From positions 42,554-106,553 of the forward strand of contig NZ_BSQF01000001.1 of the NCBI RefSeq assembly GCF_030268205.1: DNA of 64,000 nucleotides. The letters run 5' to 3'. Source of the DNA: Allomuricauda sp. NBRC 101325 (GTDB taxonomy: Bacteria > Bacteroidota > Bacteroidia > Flavobacteriales > Flavobacteriaceae). Below, in pieces: positions 54,447 to 62,628 of this stretch. The notes under the pieces are model-generated. The model searched no databases and was not told the DNA's origin. It saw only the letters and a list, made by a program, of their open reading frames with translations. Numbering within the stretch: position 1 is the first letter of the stretch; every line of letters starts with the position of its first letter. Made by a program: the position numbers and the translations under genes.

Positions 54447-55715
54447 TTATTTACTCAGGATTCCCTGCTTCAAAATTTGTCCGAAGTGGTACATATCCTC
54501 AAAAGAGCAATACAAGGGTGCAGGTGCCAAGCGAATCACATTGGGTTCCCTCCAATCGGTTATTACCCCATTCTCCATCAAATAATCGAACAACGAACGC
54601 CCTTCTCCGTGCAAAAACACTGAAAGCTGGCATCCTCTTGCTTCGGGGGTTATAATCTCGAAGGTACTGTCCACCTCCTTGTCGATTTCATGCAGTACAA
54701 ATTCAAGATAGGCTACAATTTTATCCCGTTTTTCAATCAAGGCCTTCATGCCCACTTCTTCAAAAATCTCCAAAGAAGCCAAATAAGGCGCCAATGATAG
54801 TATGGGTGGATTGCTCAATTGCCATGCATCGGCAGTTTCGGTTGGGTCGAACTCGGGTTTCATTAAAAAACGAGTCTCTTTTTTTGTACCCCACCATCCT
54901 TCAAATCTAGGTATATCCTCCTTTCCCAAATGTCTTTCATGTACAAAAACACCTGATGCGTTCCCTGGGCCGCTGTTCATATATTTATAACTGCACCAAG
55001 CAGCAAAATCAGCATCCCAATCGTGAAGATTTAATTCAACGTTTCCTGCGCCATGGGCCAAATCCCATCCCACAAAAGCACCTTGTGCTTTTCCAGCTTT
55101 GGTAATGGCCTCCATATCCAAAACTTGACCGTTGTAATAGTTTACCCCACCCATGAGTACCAAGGCCAATTCGTCTCCTACTTCTTCAATTTTCTGTAAG
55201 ATGTCCTCGGTATGCCAAGCATGCTCGCCTTTCCGTTTTTTTACTTCAACGATGGCTTCTGATGGGTCAAATCCATGAAAACGAGTTTGACTCTGCAACA
55301 TATATTGATCGGAAGGAAATGCTTTCTCTTCGCAAATGATCTTGAAGCGTTTTTGAGTAGGTCGATAAAAAGAGACCATCAATAAATGAAGGTTTACCGT
55401 CAAGGTATTCATCACGGTAACTTCCTTTGGTTTTGCCCCTACCACTTTTGCGAGACCTTCGGCCAATCGTTCGTGATAGTCCCACCAAGGTTTGTCGGCA
55501 TAAAAATGACCTTCAACCGCCAATTCGCTCCAATCTTTCATTACTTCATCCACATAAGCTTGGGTGCTTTTGGGCTGAAGTCCAAGTGAATTGCCCGTAA
55601 AGTAAATTACATCCTTTCCCTTAACCTGCGGAAAGTGAAATTCGTTACGATATTTGGACAACTTATCTTGAGCATCCAGTTGCTTTGCAAACTCGAGCGT
55701 ATTTTGAAATGACAT
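54447..55715 (-). CDS. kynU: Kynureninase
   Basis: A PLP enzyme that cleaves kynurenine or 3-hydroxykynurenine to anthranilate or 3-hydroxyanthranilate and alanine. The 422-residue protein has FTGNSLGLQPKST (about 39-51), DLAHGAGN, and the PLP lysine in CSYKYMNSGPG (about 237-247). With kmo in the same window, it supports a tryptophan-breakdown route to 3-hydroxyanthranilate. An MFS transporter gene follows. Confidence 0.95.
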   Translation of the reverse strand: MSFQNTLEFAKQLDAQDKLSKYRNEFHFPQVKGKDVIYFTGNSLGLQPKSTQAYVDEVMKDWSELAVEGHFYADKPWWDYHERLAEGLAKVVGAKPKEVTVMNTLTVNLHLLMVSFYRPTQKRFKIICEEKAFPSDQYMLQSQTRFHGFDPSEAIVEVKKRKGEHAWHTEDILQKIEEVGDELALVLMGGVNYYNGQVLDMEAITKAGKAQGAFVGWDLAHGAGNVELNLHDWDADFAAWCSYKYMNSGPGNASGVFVHERHLGKEDIPRFEGWWGTKKETRFLMKPEFDPTETADAWQLSNPPILSLAPYLASLEIFEEVGMKALIEKRDKIVAYLEFVLHEIDKEVDSTFEIITPEARGCQLSVFLHGEGRSLFDYLMENGVITDWREPNVIRLAPAPLYCSFEDMYHFGQILKQGILSK

Positions 55716-55732
55716 AGAATTTTATTTATCCT

Positions 55733-55761
55733 CAAAAATACAACTTGTAACCCTATTGCAA
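55733..55761 (-). promoter_or_regulatory. kynU-MFS promoter
   Basis: The minus strand has TATTTTTG (55733-55740) and TTG (55759-55761) with an 18-base spacer, a complete flavobacterial promoter. It lies 17 bases before the kynU start codon. Confidence 0.6.
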
Positions 55762-55771
55762 AGCAAAGAAA

Positions 55772-56236
55772 TTACTCCAATCGCATTTCGATAATGTGCT
55801 TTTTAAAACCCACTTTTTCGTAGGCTTTTATCGCAGGTAGGTTATCGTTGTAGACCGTTAATCGGATTTCATTGAGCCCCTTTGCTTCTGCCCAAATCTT
55901 TAAAAAATCTATGACCTGCGCATTGATTCCCTTACCACGGTAGACTACGTCCGTAAACATGAATCCGAGATACGCGTAATCCTCATGGTCTAAATAATGC
56001 CTTGCTTTTTTAATGATGGCATACCCAGATGACACAATATGACCATCTACTTCAGCCACCACAACACAGGCATTGGAATCCGCTATCATCGACTTTAAAT
56101 CGTAATAGCTAACATGCCCCTCCCTAATTGTGGGGTCAAAAGGTCGTTCTGCTTTTACAATTTCTTGTTCAAATTGCAAAAGAACGGGAAGGTCATCCAA
56201 ATGGGCTTCACGAATAATTAGGTTAGAAAGCGACAT
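55772..56236 (-). CDS. GNAT-family N-acetyltransferase
   Basis: A 154-residue GNAT enzyme with an acetyl-CoA loop VVYRGKGINAQVIDF (about 88-102) and YEKVGFKKHIIEMRL at the end. It transfers an acetyl group to an unknown amine substrate. It is divergent from the O-methyltransferase gene. Confidence 0.85.
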   Translation of the reverse strand: MSLSNLIIREAHLDDLPVLLQFEQEIVKAERPFDPTIREGHVSYYDLKSMIADSNACVVVAEVDGHIVSSGYAIIKKARHYLDHEDYAYLGFMFTDVVYRGKGINAQVIDFLKIWAEAKGLNEIRLTVYNDNLPAIKAYEKVGFKKHIIEMRLE

Positions 56237-56282
56237 GAACAGGCTTTTGGTTTAAACGATGATCCAATGTACTTCTTTTCGC

Positions 56283-56290
56283 TATTTTTG
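56283..56290 (+). promoter_or_regulatory. -7 box of the O-methyltransferase gene
   Basis: TATTTTTG lies 13 bases before the ATG at 56304, so the leader would be only a few bases. It supports 56304 rather than the longer frame at 56259 as the start. Confidence 0.5.
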
Positions 56291-56303
56291 CGAAAATTTA
56301 CGC

Positions 56304-56945
56304 ATGCATTTCCTTTCTTCCTTATTGGAAAATTACATCGCCGACAATTCACAAGTGGAGCCTGCCCTACTATCGGAGCTTACTAGGGAAACCCACCTAA
56401 AGGTGGTACAGCCCAGAATGATCACCGGACATTTTCAAGGTAGGGTATTGAGCATGTTGTCCAAACTGATAGCTCCCAAATACATTTTGGAAATTGGAAC
56501 TTACACTGGGTATTCGGCGCTTTGTTTGGCCGAGGGACTACCAAAGGACGGAGAATTACATACTATTGAGGTAAACGAGGAACTGCACCAATTGCAGCGC
56601 AAGTATTTTGATAAAAGTGATTATAGAAATCAAATTGTACAGCACACAGGTGATGCTTTGGCCATGATTCCCACATTGGATTTCACTTTTGATTTGGTCT
56701 TTATTGATGCGCAAAAAGTGAATTATGACGCTTATTTTGAAGCCGTGATTCAAAAAACAAGACCGGGCAGTGTAATTCTTTCAGATAATGTACTTTGGTC
56801 TGGAAAAGTGGTGGAACCCTTGGAAAAATCGGATAAGGCCACGGCTTCATTGCTGGCCTATAACCAAAAATTAAGTAGAGATCCTCGTGTGGAAACGGTA
56901 TTGCTTCCCATTAGGGATGGCTTAACCTTAAGCCGGGTGCTATAA
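56304..56945 (+). CDS. Class I SAM-dependent O-methyltransferase
   Basis: A 213-residue enzyme of the catechol O-methyltransferase-like (Methyltransf_3) group: SAM motif LEIGTYTGYSALCLAE (about 58-73), metal-binding VFIDAQKVNYDAYFE (about 147-161) and LSDNVLWSG. It methylates a catechol-like or caffeoyl-type hydroxyl. The 3' end overlaps the convergent PAP2 gene by 35 bases. Confidence 0.92.
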   Translation: MHFLSSLLENYIADNSQVEPALLSELTRETHLKVVQPRMITGHFQGRVLSMLSKLIAPKYILEIGTYTGYSALCLAEGLPKDGELHTIEVNEELHQLQRKYFDKSDYRNQIVQHTGDALAMIPTLDFTFDLVFIDAQKVNYDAYFEAVIQKTRPGSVILSDNVLWSGKVVEPLEKSDKATASLLAYNQKLSRDPRVETVLLPIRDGLTLSRVL

Positions 56946-57483
56946 ACCTTTGGTATAGCCAATTAAACAACAATCCTGATAAAATTCCCACGATTGCTCC
57001 CACTATTATATCAATCGGAAAATGTACGCCCACATAAATGCGGCTCATGGCAAACAGAATGGGCCAGATAAAAAACAGGATACTCCACTTTACTTTCTCC
57101 TTTAAAAAAAGGTATACAAGCACTGTCATGGAAAATGAACTTGAGGCATGACCTGAAAAAAAACTGTAATCGGTCGGACTTTTTAAAATTCTGATCAGGG
57201 TATTGATCTCTTCGGTATTGTTCGGTCGCAATCGAGCCACCGATACTTTGGTCCAATGGGTAATCACGGTAATAAACACCACCAATCCCAAAATCGTCAA
57301 GAATTTATAAAGCGCCTCCTTCTTGGAGAATTTAAAATAGAACAAGACCAAAAAAAGTACAAAAAGTGGAATCCAAGTCGTGATATTGGTCACTGTGGAC
57401 CAAAAGGTGTCGTACTTTTCTATGCCCAAACCGTTTAGGTATACAAACGTATCCCTATCCCATTTGAGCAATTTTTCCAACAT
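56911..57483 (-). CDS. PAP2-family membrane phosphatase
   Basis: A 190-residue protein with about five membrane segments and the three phosphatase motifs: KVSVARLRP (about 76-84), SFFSGHAS (about 108-115), SRIYVGVHFPID (about 146-157). It probably dephosphorylates a lipid such as undecaprenyl pyrophosphate or phosphatidate. It is followed by no same-strand gene, and the TatA gene lies 5 bases upstream. Confidence 0.93.
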   Translation of the reverse strand: MLEKLLKWDRDTFVYLNGLGIEKYDTFWSTVTNITTWIPLFVLFLVLFYFKFSKKEALYKFLTILGLVVFITVITHWTKVSVARLRPNNTEEINTLIRILKSPTDYSFFSGHASSSFSMTVLVYLFLKEKVKWSILFFIWPILFAMSRIYVGVHFPIDIIVGAIVGILSGLLFNWLYQRFIAPGLRLSHP

Positions 57484-57488
57484 GGGGA

Positions 57489-57761
57489 TTATTTATTTAA
57501 GTCTCGCTTGATGGAGCCGGTCACCTCGTCCATGTTCTTTTTCACGTCGCTGATCTCCTTTCGGATATCTTTAGTGAAATCAGAATCGATATCGGCACTC
57601 TTCTGGATTTCGCGCTTAATATCGTCAGTGGCGTCCTTAAGTTGACGCATACCTTTACCCAAACCTTTGGCTATTCCCGGAATCTTATCCGCACCAAACA
57701 CCATCACCACTATAAATAGGATGAAAAAAATCTCCGCTCCGCTAATGAATAGAAAATACAT
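57489..57761 (-). CDS. tatA: TatA/TatE-family translocase subunit
   Basis: A 90-residue protein: a short membrane helix (ISGAEIFFILFIVVMVFG), the FGADKIPGIAKGLGKGMRQ amphipathic helix, and a charged tail. It forms the Tat pore that exports folded proteins, for example the GH109-like protein of this window. The start at 57761 is supported by the -7 box immediately upstream; the frame from 57791 adds residues that would lie over this box. Confidence 0.92.
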   Translation of the reverse strand: MYFLFISGAEIFFILFIVVMVFGADKIPGIAKGLGKGMRQLKDATDDIKREIQKSADIDSDFTKDIRKEISDVKKNMDEVTGSIKRDLNK

Positions 57762-57765
57762 AGGA

Positions 57766-57773
57766 CAAATATA
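57766..57773 (-). promoter_or_regulatory. -7 box adjacent to the tatA start
   Basis: The minus strand reads TATATTTG and ends 4 bases before the ATG at 57761, so the RNA would start at or near the codon. TTG at -33 has only a 15-base spacer, slightly short. Confidence 0.5.
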
Positions 57774-57793
57774 ATCAGAACTACGCTGCAAAA

Positions 57794-57822
57794 TAAAAAA
57801 AGCCCCGTGAAATCACGAGGCT
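57794..57822 (-). terminator. Terminator after the M1 peptidase gene
   Basis: Stem AGCCCCGTG/CACGAGGCT (57801-57809, 57814-57822), with one C-A mismatch that becomes a G-U pair in the minus-strand RNA, then a T-run on that strand. It lies 21 bases after the stop of the M1 peptidase. Confidence 0.8.
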
Positions 57823-57842
57823 CTTTAACACTGTTTTTGTTA

Positions 57843-60158
57843 TTATTCTCCTTTGATGTTTTCCTTGAATTGATCAAAGTCTGATTTCTCTTCTTTCTTG
57901 GGCCAAGAATTGTTTGTGGTATCTATATCTGCAGTCTCCAATTTAGGATCCACAACGATTCCTACCAATTCTTTATCTGTCGCCATTACCCTACTAACTT
58001 CCTTATCGTTCTTTCTCCAGATCTCTGGTGGATAGGTTACACTTTCGGTAGTTCCATCTGCATAGGTGTACTCTACGATCAATGGCATTGGGATTCCTCC
58101 TGGTTTGTCAAAAGTGATCTCGTAGAAGAATTTAGGCTCCTTAACCTGAGATCTTTCGGCTTCGGTCATGTTGTCCATCATAAACTCTTTCAAGTTTTGT
58201 GATGTTTCTGATGGAGACTTTCCTTTCAATTCTGGGTCAAAATCTTCACTGTCCTCTTCAGCCAAAAATACCAATGGTACAAGATCTGCTTCCGTAAGGT
58301 TTCTATCTGCCATGTATTTTTTCATTTCGGCAGTAGGCTTATTGCTCACGTAGTATTTCTTTACGTCTTTCACACCTATATCCACATAATCGGTAGTGTA
58401 GAACCATCCTCTCCAGAACCAATCCAAATCAACCGCCGAAGCATCTTCCATGGTGCGGAAGAAATCTTCTGGGGTCGGGTGTTTGAACATCCAACGTTGT
58501 GCGTATGTTTTAAAGGCATGGTCGAACAATTCCTTGCCCATAACTGTTTCTCTTAGGATGTTCAATGCTGTTGCAGGTTTTGCATAAGCATTTGGACCTA
58601 ATTGATACACGTTTTCTGGGTTGGACATGATGGGTGAAATATAGCTTTGGTCGCCTGCCATGTAAGGAACAATCTTGTCTGGGTCTCCTCTTCTAGAAGG
58701 ATATTTTTCATTAGGAGCAATTACTGAAGGATAGGTTTTTCCAAAAGCCTGCTCGGCCAAATATTGCATAAAGGTATCCAAACCTTCATCCATCCATCCC
58801 CACTGACGCTCATCGGAATTTACGATCATTGGGAAGAAGTTGTGACCTACTTCGTGGATGATCACACTGATCATTCCGTATTTTACTCTATCGGAATAGG
58901 TACCATCCTTGTTTGGACGACCATAGTTCCAACAAATCATTGGGTACTCCATACCTTGATTTTTCGCATGCACTGAAATCGCTTTGTGGTATGGGTAGTC
59001 AAAAGTGTGCTCTGAATAGGTTTCCAATGTTTGGGCCACTGCTTTGGTAGACAACTCTTCCCAAAGTGGGTTACCTTCTTTTGGATACAGGGATACGGCC
59101 ATTACATCTTTACTTCCGATTTTAACTGCCTGCATGTCCCAGATAAATTTTCTAGAGGAAGCAAAAGCGAAATCACGTACGTTGGTAGCCTTTAATTTCC
59201 AAGTTTTGGTGTCGGTTGAGAAACCTTTTTCAGCTGCTTCGGCTTCTGCTTGGGTTACAATGATCACCGGTTTGTCGTACGACTTTTTGGCTTCTTTGTA
59301 ACGCTTTATCATCTCTTTGGAGAACACCTCATCACGGTTTTGCAATTCTCCGGTACCATCCAAAATATGGTCCGCTGGTACGGTAATGCTCACATCGTAG
59401 TTACCAAAGGTAAGGGCGAACTCACCGCTACCCCAGAACTGATGGTTTTGCCACCCTTCCACATCGCTGTAAACGGCCATTCTTGGGAAAAACTGCGCAA
59501 TTACATAGGCACGGTTTCCATCCTCTGGGAAATACTCATACCCTGAACGGGCTCTGTTCACCGTATGATCCGGAATGTTGTACCACCATTTTACTGAAAA
59601 GGAAAGCTTTTCACCACTTTTTAAGGGTTGTGGAATGTTCACACGCATCATGGTTTGGTTGATGGTATACGACAATGGCTTGCCACTGGCATCGGTCACG
59701 GATATAATATTGAAACCTCCATCAAAAGGCTCATTGATAAAGGTCTCGGCAAAATTTCCAGCTGGGTATGCCATGTTCACCCCATCACCATCCCGAAGTG
59801 GCGATTTGGAATCTTTGGCTCGAACATTTTGGTCCAATTGCATCCAAAGAAACTCTAAATCATCAGGTGAATTATTAAAATAAGTAATGGTCTCCTCACC
59901 ACTGATCTTTGCATTTTTATCATCCAACTGAATGTCCATCACATAGTCGGCCTGCTGTTGGTAATAATCTGGGCCAGGGGCACCAGATGCAGACCTGTAG
60001 GTGTTGGGAGTGGAAAACTCCTCATACAGCTGTTTGAACTTACTTTGGTTGTAATGACCAGGCTCCCGTTCCTTTTTTACTTCTCCATCTTCCTGTGCCA
60101 TTAGCACTGCCCCGAAGAGAAACATTACGGAAGCAATGTAATACTTGACTTTGTTCAT
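57843..60158 (-). CDS. Secreted M1-family metallopeptidase
   Basis: A 771-residue zinc peptidase with a signal peptide (VKYYIASVMFLFGAVLMAQ). The zinc motif is HEVGH with WMDEG about 18 residues later (His, His and Glu ligands). A large beta N-domain precedes it and a charged C-terminal region ends EEKSDFDQFKENI. It acts on peptides or proteins outside the cytoplasm. The DUF6702 gene is 60 bases upstream on the same strand. Confidence 0.92.
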   Translation of the reverse strand: MNKVKYYIASVMFLFGAVLMAQEDGEVKKEREPGHYNQSKFKQLYEEFSTPNTYRSASGAPGPDYYQQQADYVMDIQLDDKNAKISGEETITYFNNSPDDLEFLWMQLDQNVRAKDSKSPLRDGDGVNMAYPAGNFAETFINEPFDGGFNIISVTDASGKPLSYTINQTMMRVNIPQPLKSGEKLSFSVKWWYNIPDHTVNRARSGYEYFPEDGNRAYVIAQFFPRMAVYSDVEGWQNHQFWGSGEFALTFGNYDVSITVPADHILDGTGELQNRDEVFSKEMIKRYKEAKKSYDKPVIIVTQAEAEAAEKGFSTDTKTWKLKATNVRDFAFASSRKFIWDMQAVKIGSKDVMAVSLYPKEGNPLWEELSTKAVAQTLETYSEHTFDYPYHKAISVHAKNQGMEYPMICWNYGRPNKDGTYSDRVKYGMISVIIHEVGHNFFPMIVNSDERQWGWMDEGLDTFMQYLAEQAFGKTYPSVIAPNEKYPSRRGDPDKIVPYMAGDQSYISPIMSNPENVYQLGPNAYAKPATALNILRETVMGKELFDHAFKTYAQRWMFKHPTPEDFFRTMEDASAVDLDWFWRGWFYTTDYVDIGVKDVKKYYVSNKPTAEMKKYMADRNLTEADLVPLVFLAEEDSEDFDPELKGKSPSETSQNLKEFMMDNMTEAERSQVKEPKFFYEITFDKPGGIPMPLIVEYTYADGTTESVTYPPEIWRKNDKEVSRVMATDKELVGIVVDPKLETADIDTTNNSWPKKEEKSDFDQFKENIKGE

Positions 60159-60218
60159 TTTCTATCTGATTTATATAAGTGTGAAAAATACTATATTTAA
60201 ACTAAATGTAAAAGACTG

Positions 60219-60737
60219 TTATAAGTTTAACATTCCTTTGTTATCACTCTTGATCAATACGAAGCTTTTTTTGTTCCCATTCCATTTTACATGCACCAAA
60301 TTCTTCTGTTCGTCGAACATATCGGTAAGAATTTCATTTTGTATGGTCAATATCTTTACCTCTTGTAGTTTAACGTTAGGAATTTCCATATAACAAACCA
60401 CCACATCGGCGTCATATTTTTTGCCTAAAAAATTATATGCAATAGGCTCACCGTTGATCTCGACAATAAATTTTGTCTTAAAATATTTCTTGATGTAATC
60501 CTCAGCTATTTTGGATTCTTCGGGAGTGGCCAAATTCGACTTAATTCCATAGCGTTCCTCCAACAGATCATCCAGATCATCGATAAAAATGCGACTGGTT
60601 ATCTGAAAGGCTTCGTCACTTTCGGAGTATTCCATATTCGTAACACTGACATAAAATTTATGGAGATTGGTAAAGGATAGAAACAACAGTATTGCCATGG
60701 GCAATAAGAGCCATTTTGCATTTTTTCTTTTCAACAT
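60219..60737 (-). CDS. DUF6702-family exported protein
   Basis: A 172-residue protein with a signal or anchor (KWLLLPMAILLFLSFTNLHKF) and a soluble domain rich in acidic residues, beginning KFYVSVTNMEYSESDEAFQITSRIF. Some databases call these 'peptidase E', which is unsupported. Its position before the M1 peptidase gene suggests a shared transcript, and perhaps a partner role. Confidence 0.8.
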   Translation of the reverse strand: MLKRKNAKWLLLPMAILLFLSFTNLHKFYVSVTNMEYSESDEAFQITSRIFIDDLDDLLEERYGIKSNLATPEESKIAEDYIKKYFKTKFIVEINGEPIAYNFLGKKYDADVVVCYMEIPNVKLQEVKILTIQNEILTDMFDEQKNLVHVKWNGNKKSFVLIKSDNKGMLNL

Positions 60738-60802
60738 ATGCTATAAGACTTTATAGATTCTACAATGTTACATTTTCAACCAAGTTTCTGCAATTAACCT
60801 GC

Positions 60803-60810
60803 CAAAGTTA
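60803..60810 (-). promoter_or_regulatory. -7 box of the DUF6702/M1 transcript
   Basis: The minus strand reads TAACTTTG, an exact -7 element, 66 bases before the start codon at 60737. No -33 TTG is seen. Confidence 0.45.
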
Positions 60811-60820
60811 TCTTTAGATA

Positions 60821-60882
60821 TTAGTATTGAGATATAAGATACTAGGTAACTGACCTCTCTCTACTGACTACTCACTCCTAAC
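60821..60882. repeat. GA/CT-rich intergenic repeat copy
   Basis: Words such as TTGAGATATAAGATACTAGG are followed by CTCTCTCTACTGACTACTCA; the first half is GA-rich and the second CT-rich. It resembles the spacer at 766-825 in word make-up. It lies in the 149-base gap between the CarboxypepD_reg-like gene and the DUF6702 gene. Confidence 0.45.
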
Positions 60883-60886
60883 GAAA

Positions 60887-61678
60887 CTAATCCAACCCGT
60901 TATTTTCCCGATAGGCCCTGCTCTTCTCTACCATTACCCCCCATATTTTTAATTTATCCTGGGAACCTATAGCGGTTTGAAAGCCTTCATCCACTTCGCA
61001 GAAATACATAAAATCGTCTATTTTTTCCAAAGGAATCTTTAGCGTCGTCACAAAAAGTGAATCGGCATACGAATTTTGCACCTGCTGGGTCGTGGCATAG
61101 GTTTTATCGACCTTAACTCTATTCTTGAGCATTTTGGTCCTTCCCGTAATGGCGTTTATGATCGGATCTATGGGTGGACTCAACAGCATTCCCACATTAA
61201 ATTTTCCTGCGGTCGCCGTTTGCAGTTTCCGCTCACTTTGTGTGATGATTCGTTGTTTGGCATTGGGCAAGCCCAAAGATTCCGCGGTAACAACCCCACC
61301 CGATTCGACCCGGTTCACATCTTGGGACAAATCGCCCGAAAGATTAAAGGGTCTTACCACCACTTCCTTCAATTGGTTTACAAATTCCTGCAGCGGAACC
61401 TCTACAAAACTGGTATTGTAAAGAGCCTCTGAAACCGGCAGTGTCTTCTTTAAAAAATGGACCGCTGAAAATACCAAGGTATCGTTCACATGAACATTGA
61501 TATTAAAATTACCTTCCAGATCGGTAATAACGGCTTGTTCTGTAGTAATGTTCTGCACAACGACCCCAATAACATCCTTATCCATACTGGTCACCCTTCC
61601 CTGCAGTAATTTTCCACCATTTTGCGCAAAAACACAGTGGGCCACAAAAAGACAAAAGGAAAGGATGATGTTCTTCAT
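60887..61678 (-). CDS. Secreted CarboxypepD_reg-like protein (paralog 2)
   Basis: A 263-residue protein: signal peptide (KNIILSFCLFVAHCVFAQ), a carboxypeptidase-regulatory-like beta domain (LLQGRVTSMDKDVIGVVVQNITTEQAVITDLEGNF), and a helical C-terminal region with LKIPLEKIDDFMYFCE. There is no TonB-receptor barrel. It overlaps its neighbour by one base (TAATG). A role in surface or periplasmic protein binding is inference. Confidence 0.85.
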   Translation of the reverse strand: MKNIILSFCLFVAHCVFAQNGGKLLQGRVTSMDKDVIGVVVQNITTEQAVITDLEGNFNINVHVNDTLVFSAVHFLKKTLPVSEALYNTSFVEVPLQEFVNQLKEVVVRPFNLSGDLSQDVNRVESGGVVTAESLGLPNAKQRIITQSERKLQTATAGKFNVGMLLSPPIDPIINAITGRTKMLKNRVKVDKTYATTQQVQNSYADSLFVTTLKIPLEKIDDFMYFCEVDEGFQTAIGSQDKLKIWGVMVEKSRAYRENNGLD

Positions 61679-62415
61679 TACTCCTCCAAGGTTGCCAAGT
61701 ATTCCTTGCTTTGGGTCACCAGAAAATCAATAAGTTGAAATTCGTTTTCTTTTTTCAAGAGTGTCTGTGAAGGGATTTTATTATCACAATACAATAGAAA
61801 TGCATCTATCTTATCCTGTGGCAACCGCAGGTCGGCCACAAAGAATTCGTCATCGTATACATGGCGAAGCACCTCGCTCACTTTAAGTGCAGGTCTTTCC
61901 TGTCCAGCCGCATTTTGACTTTTAAAAAGTGCCTTAAAAATATTCACAAAATTAAGTCCATCCTGCATGCCCCTAACCGATTGGGATTCGGCGATATTCT
62001 GTACGCCCGTACCTCGGTCGATATCGTAATGAAACTCTTTAAACTCCTCATTCTGAACCTGTAGAAACTTCTCTTGGTTTTCAGGGGTTACCACAACCTC
62101 ATCCAGTTCCCTGACCTTTTCATTCACTTCGACCACCAAACGGTTATTCGCCAATATTTCAGGGGTTATTTTTACAATTTCGAGCTGATAATTAACTGCG
62201 GTGAACACCAATTGATCCCCTTCTTGTACAGCGATAATGAATTCCCCATTATCGTCTGTAATCGTGGCATCGCCACTGGTAGAGTTGATCACATTCTCGT
62301 TGGACACATTGGAGCTCATATACATTACCTTTCCCCTTAGCATTTGACGTGAATCTTGTGCAAAGGACCAACCCGTTACAAGTAGGGAAAACAATATCAA
62401 GAATGTATTTTTCAT
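61678..62415 (-). CDS. Secreted CarboxypepD_reg-like protein (paralog 1)
   Basis: A 245-residue paralog of the next gene: signal peptide (KNTFLILFSLLVTGWSFAQ, start at 62415), a short regulatory-like domain with ATITDDNGEFIIAVQEGDQLVF, and LRLPQDKIDAFLLYCD near the end, matching LKIPLEKIDDFMYFCE in the neighbour. The frame opening at 62532 is too long and lacks signal character. It is the first gene of a two-gene unit. Confidence 0.85.
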   Translation of the reverse strand: MKNTFLILFSLLVTGWSFAQDSRQMLRGKVMYMSSNVSNENVINSTSGDATITDDNGEFIIAVQEGDQLVFTAVNYQLEIVKITPEILANNRLVVEVNEKVRELDEVVVTPENQEKFLQVQNEEFKEFHYDIDRGTGVQNIAESQSVRGMQDGLNFVNIFKALFKSQNAAGQERPALKVSEVLRHVYDDEFFVADLRLPQDKIDAFLLYCDNKIPSQTLLKKENEFQLIDFLVTQSKEYLATLEE

Positions 62416-62456
62416 TATATGGTGTTTAGCAAGGGATAAAGTAAACCTTTGGTGCC

Positions 62457-62511
62457 CAAATATAAAAGTTAGACACCGTAAACTTTTGTTAATTATCCTT
62501 CTACAAATATA
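62457..62511 (-). promoter_or_regulatory. Two candidate -7 boxes for the paralog pair
   Basis: On the minus strand TATATTTG occurs at 62457-62464 and again at 62504-62511. Both match TAnnTTTG; the first is 41 bases from the start codon and the second 88. Neither has a good -33 TTG. Confidence 0.45.
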
Positions 62512-62557
62512 CCGAATCCCATTTCCATTCACCCTTGAATTTCGTGTTTTGACGGTA

Positions 62558-62592
62558 TTTGTGATAAAAATTAAAATAGAAGTTTAGCTTTG
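62558..62592 (+). promoter_or_regulatory. Promoter of the repeat-protein gene
   Basis: TTTG (62558-62561), a 23-base spacer and TAGCTTTG (62585-62592). The GTG start at 62629 lies 36 bases further on and no ATG occurs between. It faces away from the paralog pair. Confidence 0.5.
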
Positions 62593-62628
62593 TTGATTAC
62601 GTTCGAAAATCCTCAAAGACAAAACACC

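Noticed and set aside
56259..56303. Longer O-methyltransferase start at 56259
   Set aside because: An exact -7 box lies between this ATG and the ATG at 56304, so the upstream codon would not be transcribed.
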